From Beta vulgaris subsp. vulgaris (lineage: Eukaryota > Streptophyta > Magnoliopsida > Caryophyllales > Amaranthaceae), in contig NC_079203.1 of assembly GCF_026745355.1 (NCBI RefSeq), forward strand, positions 4,583,362-4,647,361: a stretch of 64,000 nt of DNA. Reading direction: 5' to 3'. Of the stretch, positions 33,601-45,113 are shown one piece after another. A program made the position numbers and the translations under genes. How positions within the stretch are numbered: the stretch's first letter is position 1; every line of letters starts with the position of its first letter. Under the pieces are notes generated by a model that saw only the letters and a program-made list of their open reading frames with translations, was not told the DNA's origin and ran no database searches.

Positions 33601-36600
33601 TTTATTGCTGGTTGTGGCAAATTTTTTGAGGGTACGGCAGAGCAGATGTACCAGTCACTTTGCGTGACATTGGGTTCTTTGCCAAAGCCGACTAGAGTTT
33701 ATTGCGGTCATGAGGTGAATGATTTTCCATCTTTCTCATTTGTAGCCTGAATTTATATGATTCTGGCTTATATTATACTTTTTTTTATATTCTGGATAGA
33801 AGCTTATATTATGGCTTTTGGTAAACCATAAGCATATTTAAACAGATAAAGAAACACAAACTGCATCTAGGCCTAGAACATTTGCTATTTTTATCAACCA
33901 ACCTAGGATTTGTTTGCTTGCAGGTTGCTGCAGGCTAGGCTGCTTGAATGAATTAATACATTGTGGCGTATTTCTTTCTGACTATTATCACCAAAAGTCT
34001 TACATTTCCTCTAAATTTCCTGACCCCTAAGCGTTGGCAAGTGGATATATAAAGGATTGGCTCCCTTTTCCCAAGACTGAGTCTATTCAGAAAATCCTTT
34101 GTTGTGACAGAAGCAATTAATGAACAATTGACACAAGGATTTAATGTGGTTCACTAACAGATGTTAGCTATGTCCACACAGCAGGGAGAACTGACTTTAT
34201 CAGGTTTAGGAGAGAGAGTACGTATTTCAGAATAATAGAGGCAGAAGTTAATTATAGGATATATATAGTACCCCTATAATAAATCTAAACAGAATGGGCT
34301 TAAACAGAATAAAAAACAGTAATGATATACTAAACTACATATACCGAAAAGTTTCAAGACCCCGTATTTGGTCAATCCTAGCGCCAGATAATTCAAGGCA
34401 TATTTCAAAATCCTTAAAGTTGTACTTGTTGTAAGAATGACAAGGGAGAGCCTATTCTTTTCCTCCCTTTGTTATGGTCAACTCCTGTGGCTTTGAGACT
34501 TCAAGAGAATCGCTAAATTTCTTTGAAACTGAAGAGTTTGATTCTGCCGACTCTTCTTGAATAGCTTCTCCCGTCAAAATGTGAAAACACAACCTTAACC
34601 TGCACACTAACATGTATCCAGTTTCCTCTTATCTTGATATCTTTAGGCATCTGGGAATCATGTGTATGTGCAAATCAAGCAAATGGGATTTCTGGACTTC
34701 CTCATTCTTTTGTAGTTCCCGAAGGGGTGGGTAACATACACATTTGTGATTCTCAAATGTCTGATAAAGAATAAAATACTTTTTTTCAGTGAGGTGGTTG
34801 TAAATCTATGACATGATTGATACACAAGAAATCCTCTTCTTTAGGTGACAAAAATTACAGGTTTCTTCAGCTTATGATTTCCTTTTGAAGCTCTTTAATA
34901 TTTTAGATGCCAGGACATCTCCTTTATATTGCTTCAAGATTTTGAGGAGACATCTTTCTGCTCTAATCAGACCTTGATGTGAATCTGATCAGCATGATAT
35001 GTTGGTTTATTCCACTTCCGTTCCCACTTAATATCAAGTTTCCGGTCTACTTCCCCTTCACTGTCAATTTCAACCAAGCTATCTGCAGTTTACGACTTTA
35101 TTTAAGAAACAAAAACTAGTATCAATCTCAAATTTATCATACTTTACATGTATTTGGGAAATTCTAGAGCAAAAAATGAATAGATTCTTTGCCAGATGTT
35201 TGACAACCTGGAGGTGAAACCTGCTGATATGGATCTTGTTGGATGGTAGGTTGTAAATGATTTATATGGTGGAATGTATTGATAGATCTTAGAAGGTGAC
35301 TCCTAAGTTACATTATAATGGCAACAACACTAAAATCCTAGTTAACAACTGATTCGAACCTGCACAAAAGCTCAACCAAAGTTCAATAATCAATATGATA
35401 GAAAGTCCTCTCTAACCAAACAAGGCTTGGCCTAGTGGTAAAGGTTTCACCTCATGACTTCAAGATTCATGGGATCAAATCCCAGTAAGGGCTCTTTGTG
35501 GGTGAGGTTTCCCTTACTACCCCCCTCCCTCCAAGGAGTTTGACGAGCAAACCTGGCTAGTTATACTTGTGCGAGGTGTCAGTCCAGTAGGGTCCTTCAT
35601 CTTACCAACTTGAAAAAAAAATGAATGATTTTATCTCATGAAATTTAACCAACAAGAGTTGGCTCAAGTGTAAGCATCTTGATGTCGCTTAAGGGAGGTC
35701 TCGAATTCGAGCCTCACCGTATGCAGAGTCTCTTGTTGGGAGACTCACCACCCAAAGCCAGGTGTGCAATCCGGCTCGGACTTGGATCTAGTTGGAGCAA
35801 AGCTCTGGTGAATCGGGTGGGCAACCAAAAAACAGAAAGTTCTCTCTAAAGAATATGACCGTTGGTCTACACTTAAAAGGAAAAAGAACTTGTTTCCTAC
35901 TCACTACTCACTAGGAAAAGGAAACTATATCAAATTAGGGACCTAAATAAATAACTGAATAAAAAACACCTACTATTCAATTCATAACCTAATATAGCTC
36001 ATAAATTAAATATGATAACTTCGGAGTCCCAAGGCCTCACAAGTCACAACTAATAAAAAAAACTTAAACTGAACACATTCAATACGTAAAACAGTATAAG
36101 AGCCATAGTAAAATCGCGTGGTTTCTAGGAAAAAAATAATGATAGTTATGAGAACATATTGACTCTTGATATATATCACATGTGGTAACAAGGAATATAA
36201 TGGTCATAATTTCCAATAGGTTCAATTTACAACTACAACCAATAAGTTCAAATATGATAGGATAAATTGAGACAAGTCAAATTCAGTTGTATGGAACGCA
36301 CTTAGTTGTTTAGAAAAGAAAGATACTTGTATTTTCCGTGTTTTTATGCTTAAAGAGAAAACTGTTACTCCTTTGTTCCTGTAAGTGCCATCAGACTAAA
36401 CCAGGACATAAAATATGATCTACTCTGTGATAAGTGAGTGGTCTTGTAGTTCACTTTGCTCTTCTAATTGCAGTACACGGTGAAGAACCTTCAGTTTGCT
36501 TTGACGGTTGAATCTGAGAATGCAAAGATAGCGGAGAAACTGGCTTGGGCTCAGAGTCAGCGAAATGCTGGTTTGCCCACGATTCCATCAACCATTGCAG

Positions 36601-38009
36601 AGGAGCTAGAAACTAACCCGTTCATGCGGGTCGACACATCTGAGATTCAGGTATCTATGTTGCATGTTCGTTCCGTATTGTTGCTGTGATCTGTTTTTCC
36701 TAACTGAGGAGTCTCTTTCTTTGTCTCTTGTCGTATACTTGAGGGCCCAATGCATCAACTTCTGCTGCTTCCAAAAAAATATATTGTACTTTTGGCCTAA
36801 TCTGAAGTTTTCTAGTGTCGAATCAAAGTTTTCTGAAGTGTAAAAGGATTTGACACAGTTATATGCGATATAGGTTTCATGTTTGAAAACCCCTGATATG
36901 AACTTGCTTCTAGTTCTGAAATTAATTTGATAGCTCTCATGTGAAACTTATCTAGACTCATTTGTTCATAAACTAATATCTTTTAGACCCAAAGAACAAG
37001 GCCATACTCCATAGCCCATAGTGTCTAATAAAGAGTCACTACAACATACACTCTTGAGATTCTCTCATCCCCCTGGAAGATTCTCAATCTTTTTTCTTGC
37101 TAAAATGATTGTGTATGGATAAATATTGTTAAGAGGCTTTGAGATTGGTGATAGAAGGTCGGATAAAGAACATCAATATGAGATGAAGTAGAATGTTGAT
37201 CGTGTTGGATTTCAAAGCAAGGAAGAGAGTGAGGAAATACTAAATCCACCACCCCTTCCATTGCCGAAGTGAATACTCTGCATAAGCCCTTGTAGTTATG
37301 CACATTTGATAAATTTCAAGCGCTTTTTTAGTACTCCCTTCTATTTTTCTCCCGATGTTTAGATGCTGTACTTGACTGATTTCACTTTTAGAAGTTGAAT
37401 TTGGATCTTAGTTTTTTCTCAATCATAGAGATAAAAGATATCAAATTTAAATGTTATATCTGTATAAGAAACTAAGAAAGTACTTCTGTAATGTGTGTTA
37501 AATTTTTTATTGTATTATTGTAAAGTATTTTATATATTATATGAGAAAGACCGTGGGAGTTCAAATTAAAACTACTCAAGGAGAATACAAGTATTAGAAA
37601 AATTAGGACCATCATTTTTGTTTTGAATAGAGAGATGAAGTTTTAGGTGAGGTCGTTTCTGCCACCAATTGATCTTGAGACTTAAAGTTTTACCCTAGAA
37701 GAAATACAGAATAACTGAATAAGTTAAAATTAAACCATCAAACTTTGTTTCGCTGAGGGCTGAGAAACTTTAGGGCCTCCTAAAGTAAACTTGTCAATGG
37801 AAAAAGATTGTGCTAGCCTTCTTTTTCACTACAATCAATCACATACTATATGGGGAACTTCTATAATTTTTTACATCTTTTCTTGTTTCCTTGTATTTTC
37901 TTCTTCTGATGCAAATTTTCGATGTAATATGCAGAGAAAAGCTGGTTCCGACTCCCCTGTAGAAGCCCTTCAGAAACTAAGGAAACTTAAAGATAACTGG
38001 AGAGGCTGA
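27653..38009 (+). CDS. GLX2: hydroxyacylglutathione hydrolase (glyoxalase II), cytosolic type, seven exons
   Basis: Glyoxalase II hydrolyses S-D-lactoylglutathione to D-lactate and glutathione, the second step of methylglyoxal detoxification. Exons are 27653-27699, 27825-27947, 32408-32569, 33232-33310, 33601-33714, 36474-36650 and 37935-38009. All introns have GT-AG ends and phases join cleanly. The sum is 777 nt, or 258 residues, the usual length of plant cytosolic GLX2. The start [16 protein letters not shown] is the family N-terminus without a transit peptide. The metallo-beta-lactamase metal motif THHHWDH (His54, His56, Asp58, His59) is split across exons 2 and 3. Further ligands are His112 in HTPCHTKGH, Asp135 in GDT and His174 in [12 protein letters not shown] (141-148) and the C-terminal basic helix ending DNWRG serve glutathione binding. 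All key residues are intact. Intron 2 (4.5 kb) and intron 5 (2.8 kb) hold transposon debris. The 5' side is crowded by the MULE complex ending about 120 bp upstream. Confidence 0.97.
30300..30715. repeat. Stowaway-like MITE remnant in glyoxalase II intron 2
   Basis: The right end reads aaaaacggagggagtatag (about 30698-30716), a Stowaway-type terminus with a TA flank. The preceding 350 bp are pyrimidine-rich on the plus strand (ttttacaattttctacctc, attttctctctcctacatt), typical of such elements. A clear matching left terminus was not found. The frame 30323-30688 is a by-product of the low-complexity sequence. Confidence 0.5.
31385..31720 (+). pseudogene. LINE (L1-type) reverse transcriptase C-terminal remnant in glyoxalase II intron 2
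   Basis: Frame-shifted pieces match the conserved end of plant LINE ORF2: TILYGVECW (about 31398-31425), [11 protein letters not shown] (about 31455-31487), a VIRDEVKV piece (about 31532-31556) and [19 protein letters not shown] (about 31590-31648). The order and spacing follow the family pattern. Stops and frame changes separate the pieces, so the copy is dead. The upstream part of the reverse transcriptase is not recognisable. Confidence 0.7.
34090..34330 (+). repeat. possible LTR-retrotransposon remnant in glyoxalase II intron 5
   Basis: The phrase caattgacacaaggattta followed by atgtggttcactaac and gctatgtccac resembles sequence often seen in plant LTR or copia-like remnants in introns. 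No boundaries, TSD or coding domain were found. The rest of intron 5 (33715-36473) holds the SINE pair below and otherwise nothing recognisable. Confidence 0.25.
35416..35833 (+). mobile_element. composite of two tRNA-derived SINE units bounded by one target-site duplication
   Basis: Unit 1 has an A box ttggcctagtgg (about 35427) and a B-box-like gggatcaaatccc (35471-35483), and ends in an A-run near 35613. Unit 2 has an A box ttggctcaagtg (about 35659) and a B box gtctcgaattcgagcc (about 35698). The direct repeat agaaagtcctctctaa (35400-35415) matches agaaagttctctctaa (35834-35849) with one difference and brackets both units. No separate duplication was seen around unit 2. The pair therefore appears to have inserted as a dimer in intron 5 of the glyoxalase II gene. 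Confidence 0.72.
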
Positions 38010-39227
38010 TAAAGGAGTTATCTGTGTGTTTTTTAGTTCTGGTTTGTAAATCAAAGGATGCCGTTCAGTCATACTTTAAAATAATCCTGGGCACCCAACT
38101 TTGCACAAATTTCCGGAAAAAGGCTTCATAAACTCTTTAAGAAAGAAATGCACCAGTTTATGAGACAGCATTAGAGCTTGTAAGTAATACAACAAGCAGT
38201 TAAGTTGTCCTCCCACTTTCCCCCCATTTCTGAGACACTTTAATGTCTTGCATTTCATTTTTAAAGTTACAAACATGTGAATCTAATTGCAATATGTAAT
38301 CCCCTTTTCTTTATATAATTACCTTTTATCCATAGAAAATGCTTCTTTTCCCCCCTATTTTCTTGCTTTTCCGTTCCTCGAGCCGTCTTCGTGACGGTAG
38401 AGCATTAGAAATAATTGATTAGTTGAGCAAATTAAATTATCTACATATAATTTGGGTCAATTTAATACACTTGGTTTGCTTGTATTATGTGTTTTAAGGT
38501 GCTACTACTGTTATTTAGGACAAGGTATGTTCCCCATGATTGCAACTGGCACACAATATGAGGAGAGAAAGTCCAAAAAAAAAGAAATGGTTTGGTCGAG
38601 TTAAGTGGTAAGTTTGAATGGAACTGAACTACTGGAGGTCCTTTTTTGATTCTTCTAGTCGGCTTGATGGGGAACAGCAAGGTTGCACTTCCAGCTAGAA
38701 GAGATTAGAGATGTAGCCGATTAGTCAGTCAGTCCCACACCATCAACAACATAAGGACACCCAAATAGCGCCATTTCGCTTTTGGCTTCCGTGATGTTTG
38801 ATGCCTTTTTCTGAATGGCCTTTTCAACCCCTTTTTTTTTTTCTCTTTTTTTCTTTTTTCTTTTTTCTTTTTTTGGGGAAGGAGAAGGATTTTGAATGGC
38901 CATCAACATGTGAATTTCGTCTAGTATCTGTAGGTTAGGCACTTGAAAGTAAGATGGTATATAAGGAGACATTTACCCTTCAACATAAACGTCTTAATTT
39001 GGAGGGTTTAATTTTGTGACCTTGAGATCATAAGATGAATTGCGAACCTTGACAAAGGGCTTTTTCAACTTGAAAATGAGTATTACAAGAGTATGGAGCA
39101 CCAATACTTTTTTCGTTGGGTATATGCGCCTTTTTAAAATCCTTTGGTTGAGGGAAGGGTGTTTTAGCTTGATGTCCTTAAATTATAGTATTTCTTTCGA
39201 TCTATAATATATGAAATGCTTAAGTAA
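38010..39227. other. 3' flank of glyoxalase II and intergenic DNA
   Basis: The first about 300 bp probably hold the 3' UTR; T-rich and AATAAT-like stretches occur, but a poly(A) signal was not chosen with confidence. At 38828-38875 a long pyrimidine tract (T and C only) is present. No gene or bounded repeat is seen. Confidence 0.4.
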
Positions 39228-39470
39228 AATTCAGTCCAAATTCAATCCAAGTCCAATTTGATCAGACAAATGCATTTCGAATCTGAATCCAATAAAAGGT
39301 GAAGCCTAAGTAAAATTCGACTAAGAATATGACTAGATGATGAGGTGGTAGTTGTGATCGTATTTGAATATGATTAGTCAGATTTTACTTAGGCTTCACC
39401 TTTTATTAGATTCAGATTCGAAACGCATTTGTCTGATGAAATTGGACTTGGATCGAATTTGGACTGAATT
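39228..39470. repeat. fold-back element with arms of about 105 bp
   Basis: The left arm begins aattcagtccaaattcaatc and the right arm ends with its inverse (ggatcgaatttggactgaatt). The arms also pair through gacaaatgcatttcgaatc and ataaaaggtgaagcctaagt. The loop is about 30 bp (about 39336-39365). The arms differ at only a few positions. No target duplication was established. The transcript of either strand would form a long, nearly perfect hairpin. Confidence 0.85.
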
Positions 39471-39806
39471 ATGAGCGATTCCTTTTTTGATCCTTCTCTA
39501 GTCACAATGACTTAGCTTAGACCAATAAGTAGTGGCATATAAGGGTGTTTGCAAAGCCCATAGGCTAGAGGAATGGTGGTACACAAGGGGGTTGAGGAGG
39601 GAATATATGTAATTGAAGAAAGAAATGGAGGAAGCAATAAATAAATAGGAGAGAGAGAAAATCTGGACATCAAGAGGAGTAAAAATATAGTTAACATAGT
39701 AAAAAAAAAAAACAGTAGTATGACATAGCATTCGACTGAAAATTGATGACCAGTGATTGAAAGTAAAAATTGCATATGAGTGAAGTGTAAGAAAGAAAAA
39801 TTGATA

Positions 39807-40903
39807 CTTCCTCCGCTCCGAATTAAATACAACCATTTTCTTAAACGATAATTTCAAATTAGATGCAAACAATTTTCTTCTTCCTATTTTTAGTACGATT
39901 TTTAGCCTTGAAATTACAAAATAAACACATATTATACTATCCAAATTAATTACAAACCTAATCAAAATTAATCTATCTAAACAACAACCTTCTCTATCTT
40001 CAATACCACCTTCATCGACCACCCACCACCATTTTTCTCTCCTTCATCCTCAATCATTCTTTCTTTCTCCTCCATCCTTCATCACCAATTTTCTCTTATT
40101 TACCACCCCATCATCATCACCATTCTCGTCGGTGTTTTTCCTACGTCCTCCACCACCCACCACCATCATCATCACCTTCGTTCCACCTTTGATCTCCTCC
40201 CCCACAACCGAAAATATCTGACATCCTCCATTCCCAATCACCTTCGCTCTCCTCTACCGGAGCTGATAACCACCCTACCACTCCATAAACCACCTCTATC
40301 AAATCTCTCACCTTTCTACTCCACCTTCGATCTCCTTTCTCGTCGTTCTCTCTCCTCCATCTTCGTTCGCTCTCCTTGATTTCTTTCTCTTCTCGATATG
40401 TTTCTCTCCTGCATCTCTCTCTCGCTCTCTTCGATCTTTTTTGGGTTGATTTAGGGTTTCATTTAGTGGTTGAGGTTGTAGTTTGCGTGTTGTGGTAGTG
40501 CTTTTAGGATTTTTTTTGGTAGATTCTGGTGGTGTTAGTGGTGAAATTGGGGTTTGGCGGTGGATTTTGATTGGTGTTAGTGGTTAAATTGGGGTTTGGT
40601 GATGGATTCGGTGGTGTTGGTAGTGTTTTGATAGTGGGGCGTTTGGGTGGTGTTGGTGGTGCCTCGGTGGTGGTGGCAGTGCTTCGGTGGTAGTGGCCTG
40701 CTTCGGTGGTAGTGGTAGTCTCTCGCTGGTTGTGTTGGATTAGGTGGGGGCAATACGTGGTGGCGACATTAGGTGGTGGTGGTATTTTGTGGTGCTTAAT
40801 TAAACTAAACACTTGCTCTCACATTTGTTAATCAACCCTTAAGAAATTTTGCCTGAGAGTCCTTGTCGATCAAATTGTTGCATTTAATTTGGAACGAAGG
40901 AAG
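39807..40903. mobile_element. large Stowaway/mariner-like non-autonomous element (TSD TA)
   Basis: The left end is TA|cttcctccgctccgaattaa (39805 on) and the right end is ttaatttggaacgaaggaag|TA (to 40905); the ends are imperfect inverted repeats of about 35 bp. At 1,097 bp it is long for a Stowaway MITE. The interior holds a pyrimidine-rich gene-leader-like region (about 40010-40440), a gttgatttagggtttcattt phrase, and a G-rich ggtggtg region (40500-40800). No transposase was recognised. Open frames in it are low-complexity and not called. Confidence 0.7.
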
Positions 40904-40925
40904 TATATATAGTCGATAAATACAA

Positions 40926-41029
40926 ACTTTTTGGAATTGCATTGCTTTGTGGATATCGTCAGTATATTAGGAATTTAACTTTTTGGAATTGCATTGCTTT
41001 GTGGATATCGTCAGTATATTAGGAATTTA
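40926..41029 (+). repeat. perfect 52-bp tandem duplication
   Basis: The unit begins actttttggaattgcattgc and ends tcagtatattaggaattta. It occurs at 40926-40977 and 40978-41029 without a difference, so it is recent or an assembly artefact. It lies just outside the right end of the Stowaway-like element. Confidence 0.9.
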
Positions 41030-41984
41030 TGATGTCACATCTACCAATCGTGATTCCAACAAAGAGTTTTTTTAAAAAAAAATAATATCTAAACAATTTA
41101 TTAGTAGAAATATTCGAAAGTAACATCATATCAACAATGCTATTTTAACAAGATGAAGTATATATTGTAAATCAGATTCTATTCTGCTCTTGTTTTAATT
41201 AAGTAGCCTACCCTCGACGACGTGTAAAATGATTTCACTAATGAATTGTATATATATCTAATTGCATATTCATAAAACATTTTAGGCAGGTCGTTCAGCT
41301 AATTATTTAAACTATAAAAATAATTTTTTTTAAGATACATAAATAATTGCTATATGTATATACTACTCTTATTAGTGATCTTTATGATTAAGGATGGTTG
41401 TTACAGGTTTATTATGTTATTGAAGAATCTACATTTCAAATTTTGGTATGGAGCTGTTTTCTTTTTCGAATATATGATTTCTTGATTAATTCTCCAACAA
41501 TCTTCGCACCAAAAAATACATAACTAGTTATTTATGTGATGTTGATCATGAGCTGCGAAGGGAAATTATGGGATTATTTGTAGGCAATGGCAAGTTGGAC
41601 ATGCAATTATGGATAAATCTTGTACCATTTCGGGCGAATACAAGATTTGTATAGTTTAGCTAGATAAATCTAGGTGGTACTTTAAGCCAAACTCCATTTT
41701 GCTTATCATTGAAGTTGCTCTAAGGAGGCATGGACTCCTCAATTTCTTTTGGATTGTTAGGTGTAATAAATATATGCCATTGGTAAATTTTTATTTTTGT
41801 TGGCTTTGTATTTTTAAGGTATCACATTTTTAATATTTGTTATTTTAATTTTTTTCTCTTTTTTGCTAGATTTCGCTAAGTAACAGAATTCAAGTGGCTC
41901 TGATACTTGTCAATTTTAATTTTTTGTTTACTATTTCTAGTCCAAAATACTGTGTTTTAGCTTCAATGAAGCTGAAGTGATGTG
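41030..41984. other. intergenic AT-rich DNA
   Basis: No gene, RNA or bounded repeat was recognised. The stretch is AT-rich with scattered short homopolymers. Confidence 0.45.
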
Positions 41985-42477
41985 TAGGGATGGCAGTGGG
42001 GCGGGTCAAGCAGGAGACCCGCCCCATCCCCGCCCAATTGGGGCGCGAATGGGTCTAGGTTTGGTGGGGATGGGGATTAAATTGTACCCGCAATGGGTGG
42101 TGGAGCGGGTGTGGATTTTATATTATACCCGCCCCATCCCCGCCTGCCCCGCCCCACCCCCGCCCCGTATTTTTATTATTAAAATTCTATTTATATACAT
42201 ATATTACTAATGTATTTGAAGACACTTTTGAAATGTAATAAAACATTAATGGGCTTATGGCAGATTTTTTGCGGGGATGAAGTGGGTATGACACGAGTAC
42301 GACGCGGGTGCGGGGGTGGGTCTAGAATTTCCCCCCGCAATGGGTGGTGGGGCGGGGATGGGGATGGAATCTTCCCCCGCAATGGGTGGTGGGGCGGGGA
42401 TGGGGATGAGAATTTAATGCGGATGCAGGTGTGGGGGTACCATCCTTCGCACCCGGCCCGCCCAATTGTCATCCCTA
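41985..42477. mobile_element. small non-autonomous hAT-like element with GC-rich ends
   Basis: The left end is tagggatggcagtggggcggg and the right end is cccgcccaattgtcatcccta, imperfect inverted repeats of the TAGGGATGGCAA type known from plant hAT elements. Internal ends carry many gcggggatgggga and ccgccccatccccgcc motifs that strengthen the terminal inverted structure. A matching 8-bp duplication is not visible (gtgatgtg left, aatgcgtt right), so the insertion is old or has rearranged. No transposase is present. Confidence 0.72.
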
Positions 42478-42661
42478 AATGCGTTTTAATTACTTGGGAA
42501 AATTCAAAAAAACTTAACTATTTATAAATCAGACTCTAACAAGTCTCACATACACATGATGATATACTTCTTGCTTATATATGAGCATGAAACTACGGTA
42601 AAATGAAGTTTGACTCTAAAGAAAAAATGGGTTGGACAAATAATAAGGCATATAAATAGTA

Positions 42662-42994
42662 CTCCCTCCGTCCCAAAATATAGTTCTCATTTCCCTTTAT
42701 TCATGGTAATTTATGCAAGTTGGGATAGTAAAGATTTTTTGTTTATTTAAATAAATGTTGTATGGGAAAAGATGATTTTAGGAGAGAGAATGGAGATAAT
42801 TGGTGAAAGAGCATTAATTGTAACATTTTGGTGGAATAAACAAAGGAAAAAACAAAACTCAAGAAGCAAATAAATGATGGGACATGATTTTTCTAGACAA
42901 ATTACGGAAAAATGTGGAACTAAATATGGAAATGAGAACTATATTTTGGGACACCCAAAATGGAAATGGGAATTATATTTTGGGACGGAGGGAG
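42662..42994. mobile_element. Stowaway MITE with intact TIRs (TSD TA)
   Basis: The left terminus is ctccctccgtcccaaaatat and the right terminus is its inverse, ttttgggacggagggag. The flanks are TA (42660-42661 and 42995-42996). The 333-bp length and AT-rich interior are typical. Near the right end the sub-terminal block (atgagaactatattttgggac) occurs twice, so part of the terminus is duplicated. Confidence 0.92.
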
Positions 42995-42996
42995 TA

Positions 42997-43816
42997 GTAT
43001 AGTAGTATTAGGGTCCGTTCTGTTCACCTTAAAAAATAGGAAAATTTGCAAAAAAAAAAAAAAAATGCCCTTTAAAAGTTCAATTTTGCGAAAAAACTCT
43101 ATAAAACTTTCTTTGTAAGAAGAAACGACAAACTTAATTTTTCTTGCAAGAAGAAACTTATTCCCATTTTCCGATGTATTTTATTTCTCAAGTACGACGC
43201 TGACTCTTCTATCTTTCTTTAACCCCTATTTGCATTAAGGCTCCGTTTGGTATGGCGTAAAACGTTTTCCTGGAAAACTGTTTTCCTCTATTTTCAGTTT
43301 GACATTGTTTGGTTAGCAAAAGAGTATAAATCCATTTTCCCTTGGGGTAAAATTACTCTGACAATGATGTAAAACCATTTTCCCTTCAAAATGAAGGGAA
43401 AATTGGACCAAAAAGTAAATAAAAGTCAGGGCTCATCATGTCTAATAAGTTCAGGCTTAATAAATTCCGGTGAAAAGATCGCACTCTTAGTGGTTGTTTG
43501 GTATGCAGGAAGAAACACAAGCAATGGAGATTCCCATGAATTTCTAAAGTGGTTATGTTTGGTTAACAGGAAGTAACAAAAATGGGAAAACTCAAAATTC
43601 CTAGGAATTTCAACTTCCCACAAAATGAAGGAATTTAATTACCTAGGACGATCGGACGATCCCCTAAGTAAGTTGAAATTTCCATGGGAATTTACTCCCC
43701 CATTGTCAACCAAACACTTGAGCCAAAATCCCATAAATTTGATTAGGGAAATAATTTCCTATGAATTAGAATTTTATGGGAATTTCGACTTCATACGTAA
43801 ATCAAACGACTACTTA
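42997..43816. other. intergenic DNA with fragments of TIR elements
   Basis: At about 43012 the phrase gggtccgttctgttcacctt after TTA resembles the terminus of the Tourist-like element at 43817, but no partner end is found. Around 43241 the phrase ggctccgtttggtatgg, also frequent in plant TE ends, occurs; 43490-43810 repeats related wording (tggttgtttggtatgcagg, tttggttaacagg). No gene is seen. Confidence 0.4.
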
Positions 43817-45024
43817 GGTTGCGTTCTCTTCAACTTAAAAAATTAAGTTTCAGGTCCAATAAGTTCAGATAAGTTGCAATTAGGTCCAACCAGGACAATA
43901 AGTTTCAATCAGGTCTAATAAGTTCAATCAGGTCTAAAAAGATCCAATCAGGTCTAATAAGATCCAATAAGTTCTAATCAGGTGCAATAAGTTTCAATCA
44001 GATCTATTATTTTATTACTGTCCATTATTTGTATAATTGTCTATTATTTTATTATTCATATCACTATTAGCTGATTATGTTATTATTATAATTTTAATTA
44101 AAGTACCACAATGATTATATAGTATTATACTTGTATTATTATCTATTAGTTTATTAAATATTTGTATTATTGTCTATTATTTTATTATTCATATTACTAT
44201 TAGCTGATTATGTTATTATTATAATTTTTTATTAAAGTACCACAATGTATAGTATTATACTTGTATTATTGTCTACTTCTAATTGATTATTCATATTACT
44301 ATTAGCTGATTATGTTATTATTAAAAAAAAATATTATAATCATGGTCAAATAAGGTTAACAATAATAATCATTATAATTACAATATTTTGCCATTCGTCT
44401 TTAAATAACTAGAGATAACATATTTTCGTTACTAATAATAATGAAAGATATAAATATTATCAGTTTCTCACTTGTTAGCAATAAATGTTAATCAACTTTT
44501 TATTTTCTACTAGTGCTTTATGAAATCAAAACAAGACTATTAGATATATTAGTGGCGAAAGTTATGTATAGGCAAATATATAAATCGTAAATTTTTTTTG
44601 TTAAATTATTTATCATAAGAGATAATTAATAATAATTAATTTTTTAAAGGACGAATTTTAATAATTATTACTTCATAATAAAATTTGAAGGGTAGTATTT
44701 ACGTTAGGGGTAATATTTATGTTATTACTTGTCAATTTTGTTGTCTAATAAGGTCAAATAAGTTTCAATCAGGTCCAATAAGGTCTAATAAATTTCAATC
44801 AGGTCCAATAAGGTATAATAAGTTTCAATAAGATCTAACAAGTTTCAATCAGGCAATAAGTTTCAATCAGGTCCAATAAGTTTCAATCAGGTTTAATCAG
44901 GTCCAATAAGTTGAATCAGGTCCAATCAGGTTTAATAAGTTCCAATAAGTTCAATTCAGGTTCAATAAATTCAATTCAGATAATTTGATAAGTTTAGGGC
45001 TAATAAGTTAAAGAGAACGCACTC
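43817..45024. mobile_element. Tourist/PIF-Harbinger-like element (TSD TTA) with internal minisatellite arms
   Basis: The ends are ggttgcgttctcttcaactt (left) and its inverse aagttaaagagaacgcactc (right). Both are flanked by TTA (43814-43816 and 45025-45027), the target preference of PIF/Harbinger elements. Just inside the ends are two arrays of a degenerate unit such as caataagtttcaatcaggt (about 43850-44010 and 44755-44990). The centre (44010-44755) is extremely AT-rich and has two to three copies of a unit including tattactattagctgattat. No transposase is present. Confidence 0.75.
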
Positions 45025-45071
45025 TTAATTAGCACGATAGAAAAATTCCTAGTAAAGTAATATAATGAAGT

Positions 45072-45082
45072 AACAAGTACTT

Positions 45083-45113
<31 letters not shown>

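Noticed and set aside
33955..35110. Complete copia-type solo LTR in glyoxalase II intron 5
   Set aside because: Only a short resemblance near 34110-34170; no TG...CA borders or target duplication could be found.
39498..40022. 174-codon minus-strand frame
   Set aside because: It crosses the border of the Stowaway-like element and has no recognisable motif; AT-rich chance frame.
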